Shown piece after piece: positions 24,725 to 33,039 of a stretch of DNA of 64,000 nucleotides. The stretch comes from Bacteroidota bacterium (GTDB lineage Bacteria > Bacteroidota > Bacteroidia > Bacteroidales > SKPS01), in contig JAKLII010000012.1 in NCBI GenBank assembly GCA_022709695.1, forward strand, positions 1 to 64,000, in the 5' to 3' direction. The position numbers were made by a program, and so were the translations under genes. The first letter of the stretch is position 1. Every line of letters begins with the position of its first letter. The notes beneath the pieces were generated by a model that saw nothing but the letters and a program-made list of their open reading frames with translations, was not told the origin of the DNA and ran no database searches.

Positions 24725-25897
24725 TTACCTTCTGAAGCTAAACCTGTACACCAGTTCTGACTCTCCTCCATCCTGATTGGATGGTAGTTCCACAGTACCT
24801 GAACCTGAAAGTTGTGTATCGGAGCTGGTTCCTTTAAAAGGGCCCAGTGTGGCATTCAGAAATATGGTATTTGCAGTCTGAAAGGTTTGCCTTGTGTTGA
24901 TTCCATCACATGTTCCAGTAGCTGTTTCCTGAATGGATACATCAGTGTTCTTCTCAAATACCGAGGTTGCTTTGATAATCAGCAGATAAGTACTGTCATC
25001 CTGAAATCTGATTTCAATCCGAGCATCGTTAGTTTGGTCCTCAGCTGACTTGCTTTCTTCGGAAACACGTGATGCAACAAATCGTTGTGAAGTTGTTCTG
25101 GTCCATATTCTGCCGCCAATGCGCCCTGATTTGCATGTATAACAATCGTTTTCCTCATGCTCCTCAATAAGTTCATCCATTTCGCTCTGAAGATCAGCAA
25201 TTGCAGCTCCCCGGCCAATCCTGTTTATTTCCCACTTTGTCTTTTGTGTTCCGGATTTTTCATAGGTATTGATGCTGAAGCCTTCACACATTTGTTTCCT
25301 GTTTGGATCGTAAACAAAAACCGGTGTTTTTGTGGTATCGTTAAAATGCTGAATATCGGTCTGATCAAGAAAAAGCGTACCAGTAAAAGGGCAAAATTCA
25401 TTTGCGCTCAAATCATCAACCAACTTTAGAGCCACTTCCCTGGCCACTGCGGTCTGATCCATATTTCTCCCAAGCAAACTAGCCTCTCCGACAACTTTTA
25501 CGGGTCTGCGTGAAATTACTTTTGCAGACACAAAGGATGCTCCGGATTCAAATGAATTCAATTCAATTTTCAGGAGATAATCGTATTTACAAAGACTGCC
25601 AAACATCGCAGAGCCACCGCTACCATTGCCGGTTAATGCCTGTTGGTAATCGTTCCTCAGTTCATTCCTGAATGTACTTCTCGTCAATACTGTAACACAT
25701 GAAAAGCTCATCTTCAGATTCAGGGCAAAAACCGATTCCAGTCTGTATTCCATTTCCTCTTGTTCTTCGGCATCCAGACCGGCAGGGACTGTTGCTTCAA
25801 TATAAACGTTTTTTTGTTTTTGTGCAAAAGCCCTATTGCTTTGCATAAACCCTGCAAGCCCAAATATCAAACCGATGCAGCATAAATACCTGATCAT
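24725..25897 (-). CDS. Secreted protein, last gene of the OmpA-family operon
   Basis: This encodes 390 aa from ATG 25897, which overlaps the upstream TGA by one base. It has a signal peptide (MIRYLCCIGLIFGLAGFMQ, cleaved near AFAQ). The mature part has an early domain that mentions no known motif but carries LLKIELNSFESGASFVSA and VAREVALKLVDDL, reminiscent of curli-assembly CsgG-like or TolB-N-like strands. A cysteine pair (CYTCKSG) and a beta-rich end follow. I do not recognise the family. Co-transcription with an OmpA-like protein suggests envelope work. Confidence 0.7.
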   Translation of the reverse strand: MIRYLCCIGLIFGLAGFMQSNRAFAQKQKNVYIEATVPAGLDAEEQEEMEYRLESVFALNLKMSFSCVTVLTRSTFRNELRNDYQQALTGNGSGGSAMFGSLCKYDYLLKIELNSFESGASFVSAKVISRRPVKVVGEASLLGRNMDQTAVAREVALKLVDDLSANEFCPFTGTLFLDQTDIQHFNDTTKTPVFVYDPNRKQMCEGFSINTYEKSGTQKTKWEINRIGRGAAIADLQSEMDELIEEHEENDCYTCKSGRIGGRIWTRTTSQRFVASRVSEESKSAEDQTNDARIEIRFQDDSTYLLIIKATSVFEKNTDVSIQETATGTCDGINTRQTFQTANTIFLNATLGPFKGTSSDTQLSGSGTVELPSNQDGGESELVYRFSFRR

Positions 25898-26874
25898 CAA
25901 TTAATAACAAATTTACAGTGAGGGAATAATGTCTTCAGCACATTGATCTGGTGTACGTCTAACGACATGCCTGAATAACCGAAAACGGAAAGACTTTTTA
26001 ACCCTTCCAGGATTCCTGTCAGTCCAGTTGAAGGATAGGAATCAAGATAAAACTCTTTGAGTATTGGGGTTGAAGTTGCTATAGGAGAGAATTCGCGTTT
26101 GCCATTTTTTATCCAGTAAAACACTTCAAGCTCGGGAAATTTTGGCAGAACCAATGGCAATGTATGGGCTTCTTCAGGGGTAATTACGTGAAAACCTGAT
26201 ATTACCAAAGTTTTTAGTGGCAGTTTGCAGATTGTATCCAGAAGATTCTCCAGCCCGAACTGATTGGCATAAGGTCCGTACAACAACACCAAATCCCTGA
26301 CATTTGGGTTTTGCAGCATTACACTGAGTTCCTGTACAGATGATTCTTCGTTAAAATCAATCACCACTAAATGAGGCATATCTGCCTGCGTCAATACGTA
26401 TGAGTCCATCTTGTCTTCTTTATATTCTCTGATGATCTCATTCCTTACAGGTGCACTCAGGTCAACGGAAAGATTCTCTGCATCAGTTGCTTTTGCATCA
26501 AAGGCATCCAAAGCTATTTTGAACAGCCTATCCTGGAGCGCATCCTCATTTAAAATGGCTGAATCCTGAGCGGATGCTCCGGATGGGATAATGGTATCGG
26601 GCTTTTCCGGATTCTGTCCCAGCAACCGGGTAAGTGCTTCGATTTTCAAGCCAGCTGCTTTTGCTTCCGCATCATTGGTCCAGTTTGTTGATTGTATGAT
26701 TTTGTTGATTTGCTCTGTGATTTCCGAATTGCTTAATTCACTTTTTACCTGGGCATATGAGATAGCTGCCGGATCAATCATCAGGAATAGCAAAAACCCG
26801 AAAAGTTTAGGCAAGCCAATCATTGGCAGAAACCTCCAGGCACTTCTGCAGATTGGTTTCTTCTTTTTATTCAT
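25897..26874 (-). CDS. Secreted protein with leucine-rich-like repeats, operon gene 3
   Basis: This encodes 325 aa from ATG 26874, which overlaps the preceding gene by 8 bp; the longer start at 26904 is unlikely. A signal peptide ends near ISYAQ. The second half has repeating strands spaced like a leucine-rich repeat (NVRDLVLLYGPYANQFGLE, LPLKTLVISGFHVITPEE, FPELEVFYWIKNGK, LKEFYLDSYPSTGL, LKSLSVFGYSG). That suggests a curved protein-binding surface, but the consensus is loose. The function is unknown. Confidence 0.68.
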   Translation of the reverse strand: MNKKKKPICRSAWRFLPMIGLPKLFGFLLFLMIDPAAISYAQVKSELSNSEITEQINKIIQSTNWTNDAEAKAAGLKIEALTRLLGQNPEKPDTIIPSGASAQDSAILNEDALQDRLFKIALDAFDAKATDAENLSVDLSAPVRNEIIREYKEDKMDSYVLTQADMPHLVVIDFNEESSVQELSVMLQNPNVRDLVLLYGPYANQFGLENLLDTICKLPLKTLVISGFHVITPEEAHTLPLVLPKFPELEVFYWIKNGKREFSPIATSTPILKEFYLDSYPSTGLTGILEGLKSLSVFGYSGMSLDVHQINVLKTLFPHCKFVIN

Positions 26875-27769
26875 TATGGATCCGGTAATCGAAAGATTTT
26901 TCAATTGCTTTCAGGTAAAGCCAGACCGGATCCAACTCCTTAGCCTTGAACTGATTTGATGCATCTTTGACAGGTATATTGCGCGCCAACAGGTCTTGTA
27001 TAGCCGGGAATGCCTTCTCCAGTGCTTCCACTTGCCGTTTGATCAGTTCAAGTTGTCTTGGCGAGAACTTCCTGCAATAAGACTTTTCAGCCTCAATGAT
27101 CCTCCGATACATAGCGTTATACTCATCTTCATACAGCAAATTCAAAGTGTCATAGAGGGGCCTGATTTTTAAAAGGTACCAGTCATCAGCTTCTTTTTCA
27201 AGTTTGTCAAGATCAATACCGACCGGTAACAGCAGTTCCTGAATCGTACTGAAATCAGCCCTGTTATCAGCAGCCTTCATTTGCTGTTGTTTTATTTTTT
27301 CCTGATCATCAGCAGTAGCAGATGTCATCGCCTTTGAAGCCACCATCTGAGCCATTTTCAAAGCATAAGCCTGTTGTTCTGCAGGGCTCATATCCTGTAA
27401 CAAGGTATCAATTCCCAAACTGAGGTTAGCCTGCCTCCAGGCTTCGCTTTTCAGAGAATCTTCATTTATATTCAGAGATGTATCAGTGTACCAGGATTCT
27501 ACCACCGACAATGCTTCAGAAATTTTATTTTTATAATTATTCATTTCCTCTGTGCTGCACTCGCAGACATTTGCCGGCAAGGGAATTTTGAATGTTGACA
27601 CAGAGCCCTGTGCATGAATATCAGGGACAGCAAGCAGGAGACAAAATGGCAGTAAAATATTAACCATCAAACACAAAGGCTTTGTTCTTACTGATAATGA
27701 CTCAGAAGTTCCTTTCATCGTAAAGGTTTTCATCTGATTAAATTTCATAAACCTGTCCGCCATTATCAT
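26867..27769 (-). CDS. Secreted helical protein, operon gene 2
   Basis: This encodes 300 aa. The start ATG shares a base with the upstream TAA. A hydrophobic export segment (CLMVNILLPFCLLLAVPDIHAQ) follows a 34-residue lead. An ATG 36 bases downstream of this start is another candidate, still ahead of the hydrophobic segment. The mature protein is mostly helical and charged, with a cysteine pair early (NVCECSTEEM) and one late (KSYCRKF). No family is recognised. Tight coupling on both sides shows that it belongs functionally with its neighbours. Confidence 0.68.
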   Translation of the reverse strand: MIMADRFMKFNQMKTFTMKGTSESLSVRTKPLCLMVNILLPFCLLLAVPDIHAQGSVSTFKIPLPANVCECSTEEMNNYKNKISEALSVVESWYTDTSLNINEDSLKSEAWRQANLSLGIDTLLQDMSPAEQQAYALKMAQMVASKAMTSATADDQEKIKQQQMKAADNRADFSTIQELLLPVGIDLDKLEKEADDWYLLKIRPLYDTLNLLYEDEYNAMYRRIIEAEKSYCRKFSPRQLELIKRQVEALEKAFPAIQDLLARNIPVKDASNQFKAKELDPVWLYLKAIEKSFDYRIHNE

Positions 27770-29046
27770 TATAATTTAATAATTTCAACTCTTCGGTTTT
27801 TCGCCTTGTTTTGGGCATTGTTGTTGGCGGCTATCGGTTCAGCCTCTCCTTTACCTGCCGTTTCAATACGTGTTTCTGCGATTCCAAACTGTGATACGAG
27901 GTATTTTTTTACATTGGTCGCCCTCCTTGCGGAAAGCTCCAGGTTTGCATTGTCATTCCCATCACTGTCGGTATGTCCGGTGATTTTAATCCTGATTGCC
28001 GGATTTTCTATCAGCACACCGGCAATCTCCTTGATAGTAGCATGTGATTCCGGCTTAACAAGGTCTTTCCCTGAATCGAAAGTGATTCCATAGGTAACCA
28101 TTTTCCCTTCTGTAAGGAGTTTATGCCTCATATCCGGTGATGCTGTTGTGACTTTGAATCCGGTAAGAAAAGGCTTGCCAATATTATCCCAGCCACTGAA
28201 CCTGATACGATTGAATTTTACCCCTTTATGAATAACCGTAGGTGCATCAATAACCTTAGCTCCCTTGTGGTATATCCTTACCCGCCGGTCCTGCACCCAA
28301 ATGATCACATGGTTAACCCGCTGTTCTTCCACTGCATTCTTTTGTGACTCAGCCGTATTCCAGTCCAGATCGTCTTTATACCCTTTTACCTCCCATCCAT
28401 CATATTTCATCTGAAAGTGGAGACCGGCATCACCCGGATAGAGATTGTCATTTAATTCCTGATTTTCAATGTCGTTGTACAAGGTGAATTCGAAAGATGT
28501 AAAGTCCTGATCCGGAACCAGATCGAATTCGACAATGAAGTTCGCCGGGAAATCAATAGTTTTCATGAAGCAATACACTGCATCATCCCCATTCATGTGA
28601 AACCAGTTCCCAGTGGCAATATTGAGCGTTTTAACCTCACCACTCCCGTTGGTAGTCCAAAGCGACGGAAACTCGCCAATTTTATCCTGTGAAAAGTCTT
28701 CATAAACAAGAATCTGATCCCCGGGGATGAAGTCGTACTGGGTTGTGCTGATCAATGAGGTTTTTACCGAATCAGATGTATTGAGGCTTTTTTCAGATCC
28801 TTCATCATTCTCAGGGTCGTTACCCTTTTCCGGTTCTTCTTCGGTCCCATCTTCCTTCTTATCCTTCTTTACCATTTTTTCCAGTTCTTCCTCTGTTTTG
28901 TCCAACCCTTTGTCAATTGCACGGTCTACCCGTTCTTCGACCCGTTGTTTTGCCTTTTCCTTTAGTTTGGAAGGGACATTAATCTGACCATACAGTCCAA
29001 AAGGTAAAGTAAAGATTATCAGTACGAAAAGCGATATGTTTTTCAT
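27769..29046 (-). CDS. OmpA-family protein with coiled N-terminus and lectin-like middle, operon gene 1
   Basis: This encodes 425 aa from ATG 29046, which follows a TATTTTTG box at 29071-29078. Signal peptide to about GLYGQ; then a charged stretch (KLKEKAKQRVEERVDRAID), an acidic linker (EEEPEKGNDPENDEG), a beta-sandwich that looks like a concanavalin-type domain (ILVYEDFSQDKIGEFP), and a C-terminal OmpA domain (ITGHTDSDGNDNANLELSARRA, read across its peptidoglycan-binding loop; then NRRVEI). The OmpA domain would hold the protein to the wall. It heads a four-gene operon whose other members are also exported. Confidence 0.85.
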   Translation of the reverse strand: MKNISLFVLIIFTLPFGLYGQINVPSKLKEKAKQRVEERVDRAIDKGLDKTEEELEKMVKKDKKEDGTEEEPEKGNDPENDEGSEKSLNTSDSVKTSLISTTQYDFIPGDQILVYEDFSQDKIGEFPSLWTTNGSGEVKTLNIATGNWFHMNGDDAVYCFMKTIDFPANFIVEFDLVPDQDFTSFEFTLYNDIENQELNDNLYPGDAGLHFQMKYDGWEVKGYKDDLDWNTAESQKNAVEEQRVNHVIIWVQDRRVRIYHKGAKVIDAPTVIHKGVKFNRIRFSGWDNIGKPFLTGFKVTTASPDMRHKLLTEGKMVTYGITFDSGKDLVKPESHATIKEIAGVLIENPAIRIKITGHTDSDGNDNANLELSARRATNVKKYLVSQFGIAETRIETAGKGEAEPIAANNNAQNKAKNRRVEIIKL

Positions 29047-29070
29047 GATACCGGTTATTGGTGAGTTGGG

Positions 29071-29078
29071 CAAAAATA
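29071..29078 (-). promoter_or_regulatory. -7 box (TATTTTTG) of the OmpA-family operon
   Basis: On the minus strand TATTTTTG lies 24 nt before ATG 29046. It is inside the longest frame, so the start at 29100 is rejected. Confidence 0.55.
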
Positions 29079-29187
29079 CTGATGGTTCATCACCGGGCAT
29101 TGTATAAAACGGACATTCCGGCTATGAAATAACAACCTCAGCCAGCCTGAATAAGTCAATTTCACAATATTATTGAACTATTTACTC

Positions 29188-29195
29188 TATCTTTG
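29188..29195 (+). promoter_or_regulatory. -7 box (TATCTTTG) of the ferritin-like gene
   Basis: TATCTTTG lies 33 nt before ATG 29229, which supports that start over the longer frame at 29193. Confidence 0.6.
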
Positions 29196-29228
29196 GAACC
29201 CAAACAAGCGAATCAAAACAGATATACC

Positions 29229-29735
29229 ATGCAAAACGAAAAAGCACTTGACATTCTGAAGACGGCGATACTACTGGAGCGCCGCGGGAAGGCCTTTTAC
29301 AGCCAGGTAGCTGCTACCACCAGGGTGCCTGAGGCACGTGAAGTTTTTACCATCATGGCCGAAGAGGAACAGGCCCATATCGATTTTCTGTCGGAACAGT
29401 ATAAAAGCCTGTTAAACAACCAAACCTTCAGCAAACAGCGGCTGGCCGACAGCCATGCCAATGAAGCCATTGTAGAGAAGATTCTGAACGAAGGGATAAA
29501 GGGAAAAATAGAAGCTGCCAGCTACGAAGCCGCAGCCATCGGAGCGGCCATCAACATGGAGAGCAGTGCCATTCAGGTATACAGCGAGAGGGCTGCAGAA
29601 GCTACGGATCTGAACGAGAAAGAGTTATATGCATGGCTGGCCGACTGGGAGCAAAGTCACCTGAAGATGCTGAATGAGATGAACAAGCAATTGATGGAGA
29701 GTATCTGGTACGACAATCAGTTCTGGCCCTTTTAA
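29229..29735 (+). CDS. Ferritin-like (rubrerythrin-domain) di-iron protein
   Basis: This encodes 168 aa. It is a four-helix ferritin-like protein with the ligand pattern ILLERRGKAFY, AEEEQAHIDFL, NMESSAIQVY and WEQSHLKML, which gives paired Glu and ExxH iron ligands. There is no C-terminal rubredoxin domain. Such proteins reduce peroxide or handle iron in anaerobes. The stop overlaps the convergent addA stop by 4 bp. The start was set by the promoter box. Confidence 0.88.
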   Translation: MQNEKALDILKTAILLERRGKAFYSQVAATTRVPEAREVFTIMAEEEQAHIDFLSEQYKSLLNNQTFSKQRLADSHANEAIVEKILNEGIKGKIEAASYEAAAIGAAINMESSAIQVYSERAAEATDLNEKELYAWLADWEQSHLKMLNEMNKQLMESIWYDNQFWPF

Positions 29736-32700
29736 ACCTCCACCAGGGTTCCTGAACCTGTATACAGCAGGTACCCTTTTACGGATTCGTGCCCCATTTG
29801 TCGCAATTTCCTGCAGTAGGTTTCCACCTGCGTCCGGTGCGACGGACGGGGCTCGCCGGTTTTATAATCGATCACAGCCAGGAGGCCGGCAAGATGCACA
29901 ACACGGTCGGGGCGGAGCTGGCGTCCTTCGGGTGTAAGCAGTGTAGCTTCGCGCCTGGTGCCGGTATCGGGTGTAAAGAATGGGGCAATCTTTTCATCCG
30001 TAAGCAGGGTAACGAGTTCTTTCAGCAGTAATTCCTTGTCCTCCCGAGTAATAAGACCCGCTTTCTCATACACCGTAAGGGTGTCAGGGAGTTGGGCAAC
30101 CGAAGGTAAATCGGCCAGGATGGCATGCAGCAGAATGCCCCGGTTAAGAGGTGCAAATGTTTCATCATCCGGATCATCCCTCAGATAACCTGAACGTATG
30201 GAGATGCGGTTGCTCCAGTCCCGGGTGTTCCATTCCCGCGCCATCTGAGGGATTTCGGCAGCTACCGGGGGAGTTTTTTCAGGGATACCGGAAAAATCCG
30301 GACTTCCGTACTTCCAGGTCACGCAGTCGGTAGTTGCGCACAGGCCTGATGCAGAAAGGAATTCTGCCAGCATATCATAGAGGTACTCCCCGCCTGTAGA
30401 TCTTCTGGAAGGGGGAGCCGCTATTACATACAGCAGATCGGCTGCCCGGGTAAAGGCCACATACACCAGGTTGGCAAGATCCTGCAGACGGGCAGTCTGT
30501 TCCTTTTGCCAAGATTGGGCGAAAGGGGTGTCTGCCAGATCGGATCCCCCTTCAAGCAGGAGTGCAGGAAGGCCATAAAAGATATCGGGATTGACATCAC
30601 GAACCCACAGAAGCTGCCGTGATCCGGATGGCGGAACATTACTTTCAGATGCAAACGGATAGAATACCACCGGGAATTGCAACCCTTTGGACCGGTGGAT
30701 GGTCATAATCTGCACTGCTTCACCGGTTTCGGGCAGGGGCAGGGAGGAGGGCAGCACCTGGTCGAGATGTTCTGCATATGCCACCAGATCGTTGCCGTAA
30801 CGCCTCACAAAGGCACCCGTAAGGTCGAGCAGTTGCTGCACTGCGGGCGGAAAAGCGGTGGTGCCGAAAAAATCCCTGATGACCTGTTCGCAGAACTCAT
30901 AGATCGGCATGCCACGGTAGTGCTCCAGGGTTCGTTGCAGTCCGCAATGGCCCAGGAGTACTGAGGTCCATGGCCACAGGCTGTTTTCTGCTTTAGAAGA
31001 ATGCCGCATATCAGTCAGGGCCTCAAGATATTGCGTCTCACTGATCATTCCCAGTTGCCATAGCCGTGTAGCGAGCACCGTAGCCTGAATTTCATCGGTG
31101 CCATCCAGAAGAAGACCGGTGAGGGCACGCAGCGTTACAGCCTCCGGAAAACCCTGCAGTGGAAATGACTCCGCAGAAACCACCGGGATACCTGCTGCCA
31201 CCAGGGCTGCTGCCACCATCCCGGCTTCGGTGTTGCGCCTCACCAGGACGCATAAATCGGCAGGTGACCAGGGTTGTCCCGGCAATCCCAACACCTCCTG
31301 AACCTTTTGCACCAGCACCCCGATCACCTGCTCACGGATATGGGCGATATTGGTTTTCGGTTCTTCCGCTACAAGGGTAACCTCTACTACACCAGCCGGA
31401 TGGGTGCCACCGGGCTTCTGTTCATGGTGGCTGAAAATCTCCTTCAGGGCACCTGGATAACGCCCTGCAAGCCATGCAAAGAAGGTATTGTTGAAATGTA
31501 TAATCTCCGGCGAAGACCTGAAATTGCGGTCCAGAAAGTGGTGTACGGAATACCGTTTCAGGGATGCCGATCGATCAGCCGCAGTTGTACCTCCCTCAGG
31601 ATCAACGATATCAGGCAGTCTGACAAACTGCCACACATCGCCGTTACGCCACCGGTAAATGGCCTGCTTGGCATCACCCACCACCATGCTAACTCCGCCC
31701 CGCGACAGTGAATCCTCGACCAGGGGAAGCAGGTTATGCCACTGCATGGCCGAGGTATCCTGAAACTCATCGATCAGGTAATGGTCGTAACGTTCACTGG
31801 TACGTTCATAGATAAAAGGCACAGGCTGCCAGCGGATGATATTCCATATTAAACGGTTGAACTCATAAATCGGGATCAGGTTCTCGCGGTTCATGGTCAC
31901 CTGCATCTGCTGCCGGATCTTTCGGCTTAATGATAGCCAGGTAAGGTTTTTTTGCAGAATCTGCCTTGCCGCAAAGAGTGGATAATGGGTGTCAATATCA
32001 GTACAGAGTTCCTCATAAATCCGAATAATTTCAGGAGCTAATGCATTGAGGGTTGCAGAGATACCGGTTGGGGTACCTTTTCTAACCATAGATCTTCCAT
32101 CTTCAAGGAATTCACGGATGCGTTTATATTCCGATTGCCGATGAAAGATTTTCTTGTAGGTCTTCCCGCTTCTGAGATCGCTGAAAAAGGTGTACACCCC
32201 CCCCTTTGTACCATACATAAAATATTCGGACCCGATACCACAGTTCAGGATCAGGCTTTCGCCCCGGGTTGCCAGGCGGTTCCATCGCTCAAGGGTCTCA
32301 GCGATGGCCCTGCGGTTCCTGTCGGCAACCATCCCAAGATCTACCTGTGCCGAAGCCAGCTTTTCCAAAGGAGCCAGGCTCTCCTCTCCGGTGAGGAAAC
32401 GAGCAAAAGTGGCCAGATCAGCATCCAGCTTCACCGTTTTGTCATCCTCCAGAAGAAGCCTGGTATAATACACCAGGGTACGGGTAAGTTCCGGATCATC
32501 ACCGGTGGTTTCCAGGAGGTCGTCCACTGCCATTTGCACAAACTTCCCCGTTTCAAGCTGTACATCAAAGGAATAGGAAAGGTTCAGCTCAAGGGCAAAA
32601 CTGCGGATAATGCGGTGCACAAAACTGTCGATGGTGCCGATGCTGAAATCGGAATAGTGATGCAGGATCTCGCGGTGCACCCTGCCGGCCCGTCTGCAGA

Positions 32701-32971
32701 TCTCTTCCGGAGAAACGCCTGCTGCCCCGGCAATCAGGTCAATAAGATCGCGGTGGTAGGGCTCGGTTGGAACCCCATCCGAAAACAGGCGGAGGAGTTT
32801 CAGTACCCTTTCCTTCATCTCGCCTGCTGCTTTATTGGTAAAGGTGATGGCCAGCACATTCCGGAAATGGCTCCTCCCCGACAGCACCAGCTTCAGGTAT
32901 TCGGCAGCCAGAGCCTGGGTTTTGCCACTGCCGGCGGAGGATCTGTAAATGAGAAATTCAGGGGTTGGCAT
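29732..32971 (-). CDS. addA: AddA-like UvrD-type helicase with RecB-family nuclease domain
   Basis: This encodes 1079 aa. Walker A is SSAGSGKT at the N-terminus; AITFTNKAAGEMKERV, DEFQDTS and VVGDAKQAIYRWR are UvrD helicase motifs. GEAVQIMTIHRSKGLQFPVVF is motif V. The C-terminal nuclease shows PDRVVHL followed by VIDYKTGEP. It fits AddA/RecB and would pair with AddB at 18359-21175 for double-strand break resection. The short leader has only a weak TACTTTTA box (32991-32998). Confidence 0.9.
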   Translation of the reverse strand: MPTPEFLIYRSSAGSGKTQALAAEYLKLVLSGRSHFRNVLAITFTNKAAGEMKERVLKLLRLFSDGVPTEPYHRDLIDLIAGAAGVSPEEICRRAGRVHREILHHYSDFSIGTIDSFVHRIIRSFALELNLSYSFDVQLETGKFVQMAVDDLLETTGDDPELTRTLVYYTRLLLEDDKTVKLDADLATFARFLTGEESLAPLEKLASAQVDLGMVADRNRRAIAETLERWNRLATRGESLILNCGIGSEYFMYGTKGGVYTFFSDLRSGKTYKKIFHRQSEYKRIREFLEDGRSMVRKGTPTGISATLNALAPEIIRIYEELCTDIDTHYPLFAARQILQKNLTWLSLSRKIRQQMQVTMNRENLIPIYEFNRLIWNIIRWQPVPFIYERTSERYDHYLIDEFQDTSAMQWHNLLPLVEDSLSRGGVSMVVGDAKQAIYRWRNGDVWQFVRLPDIVDPEGGTTAADRSASLKRYSVHHFLDRNFRSSPEIIHFNNTFFAWLAGRYPGALKEIFSHHEQKPGGTHPAGVVEVTLVAEEPKTNIAHIREQVIGVLVQKVQEVLGLPGQPWSPADLCVLVRRNTEAGMVAAALVAAGIPVVSAESFPLQGFPEAVTLRALTGLLLDGTDEIQATVLATRLWQLGMISETQYLEALTDMRHSSKAENSLWPWTSVLLGHCGLQRTLEHYRGMPIYEFCEQVIRDFFGTTAFPPAVQQLLDLTGAFVRRYGNDLVAYAEHLDQVLPSSLPLPETGEAVQIMTIHRSKGLQFPVVFYPFASESNVPPSGSRQLLWVRDVNPDIFYGLPALLLEGGSDLADTPFAQSWQKEQTARLQDLANLVYVAFTRAADLLYVIAAPPSRRSTGGEYLYDMLAEFLSASGLCATTDCVTWKYGSPDFSGIPEKTPPVAAEIPQMAREWNTRDWSNRISIRSGYLRDDPDDETFAPLNRGILLHAILADLPSVAQLPDTLTVYEKAGLITREDKELLLKELVTLLTDEKIAPFFTPDTGTRREATLLTPEGRQLRPDRVVHLAGLLAVIDYKTGEPRPSHRTQVETYCRKLRQMGHESVKGYLLYTGSGTLVEV

Positions 32972-33039
32972 GATCTGCAGGATAGAGGCATAAAAGTACA
33001 GATTTTTCAGAACAGCAGGAAAAGGTGTAATTTCGAGGC

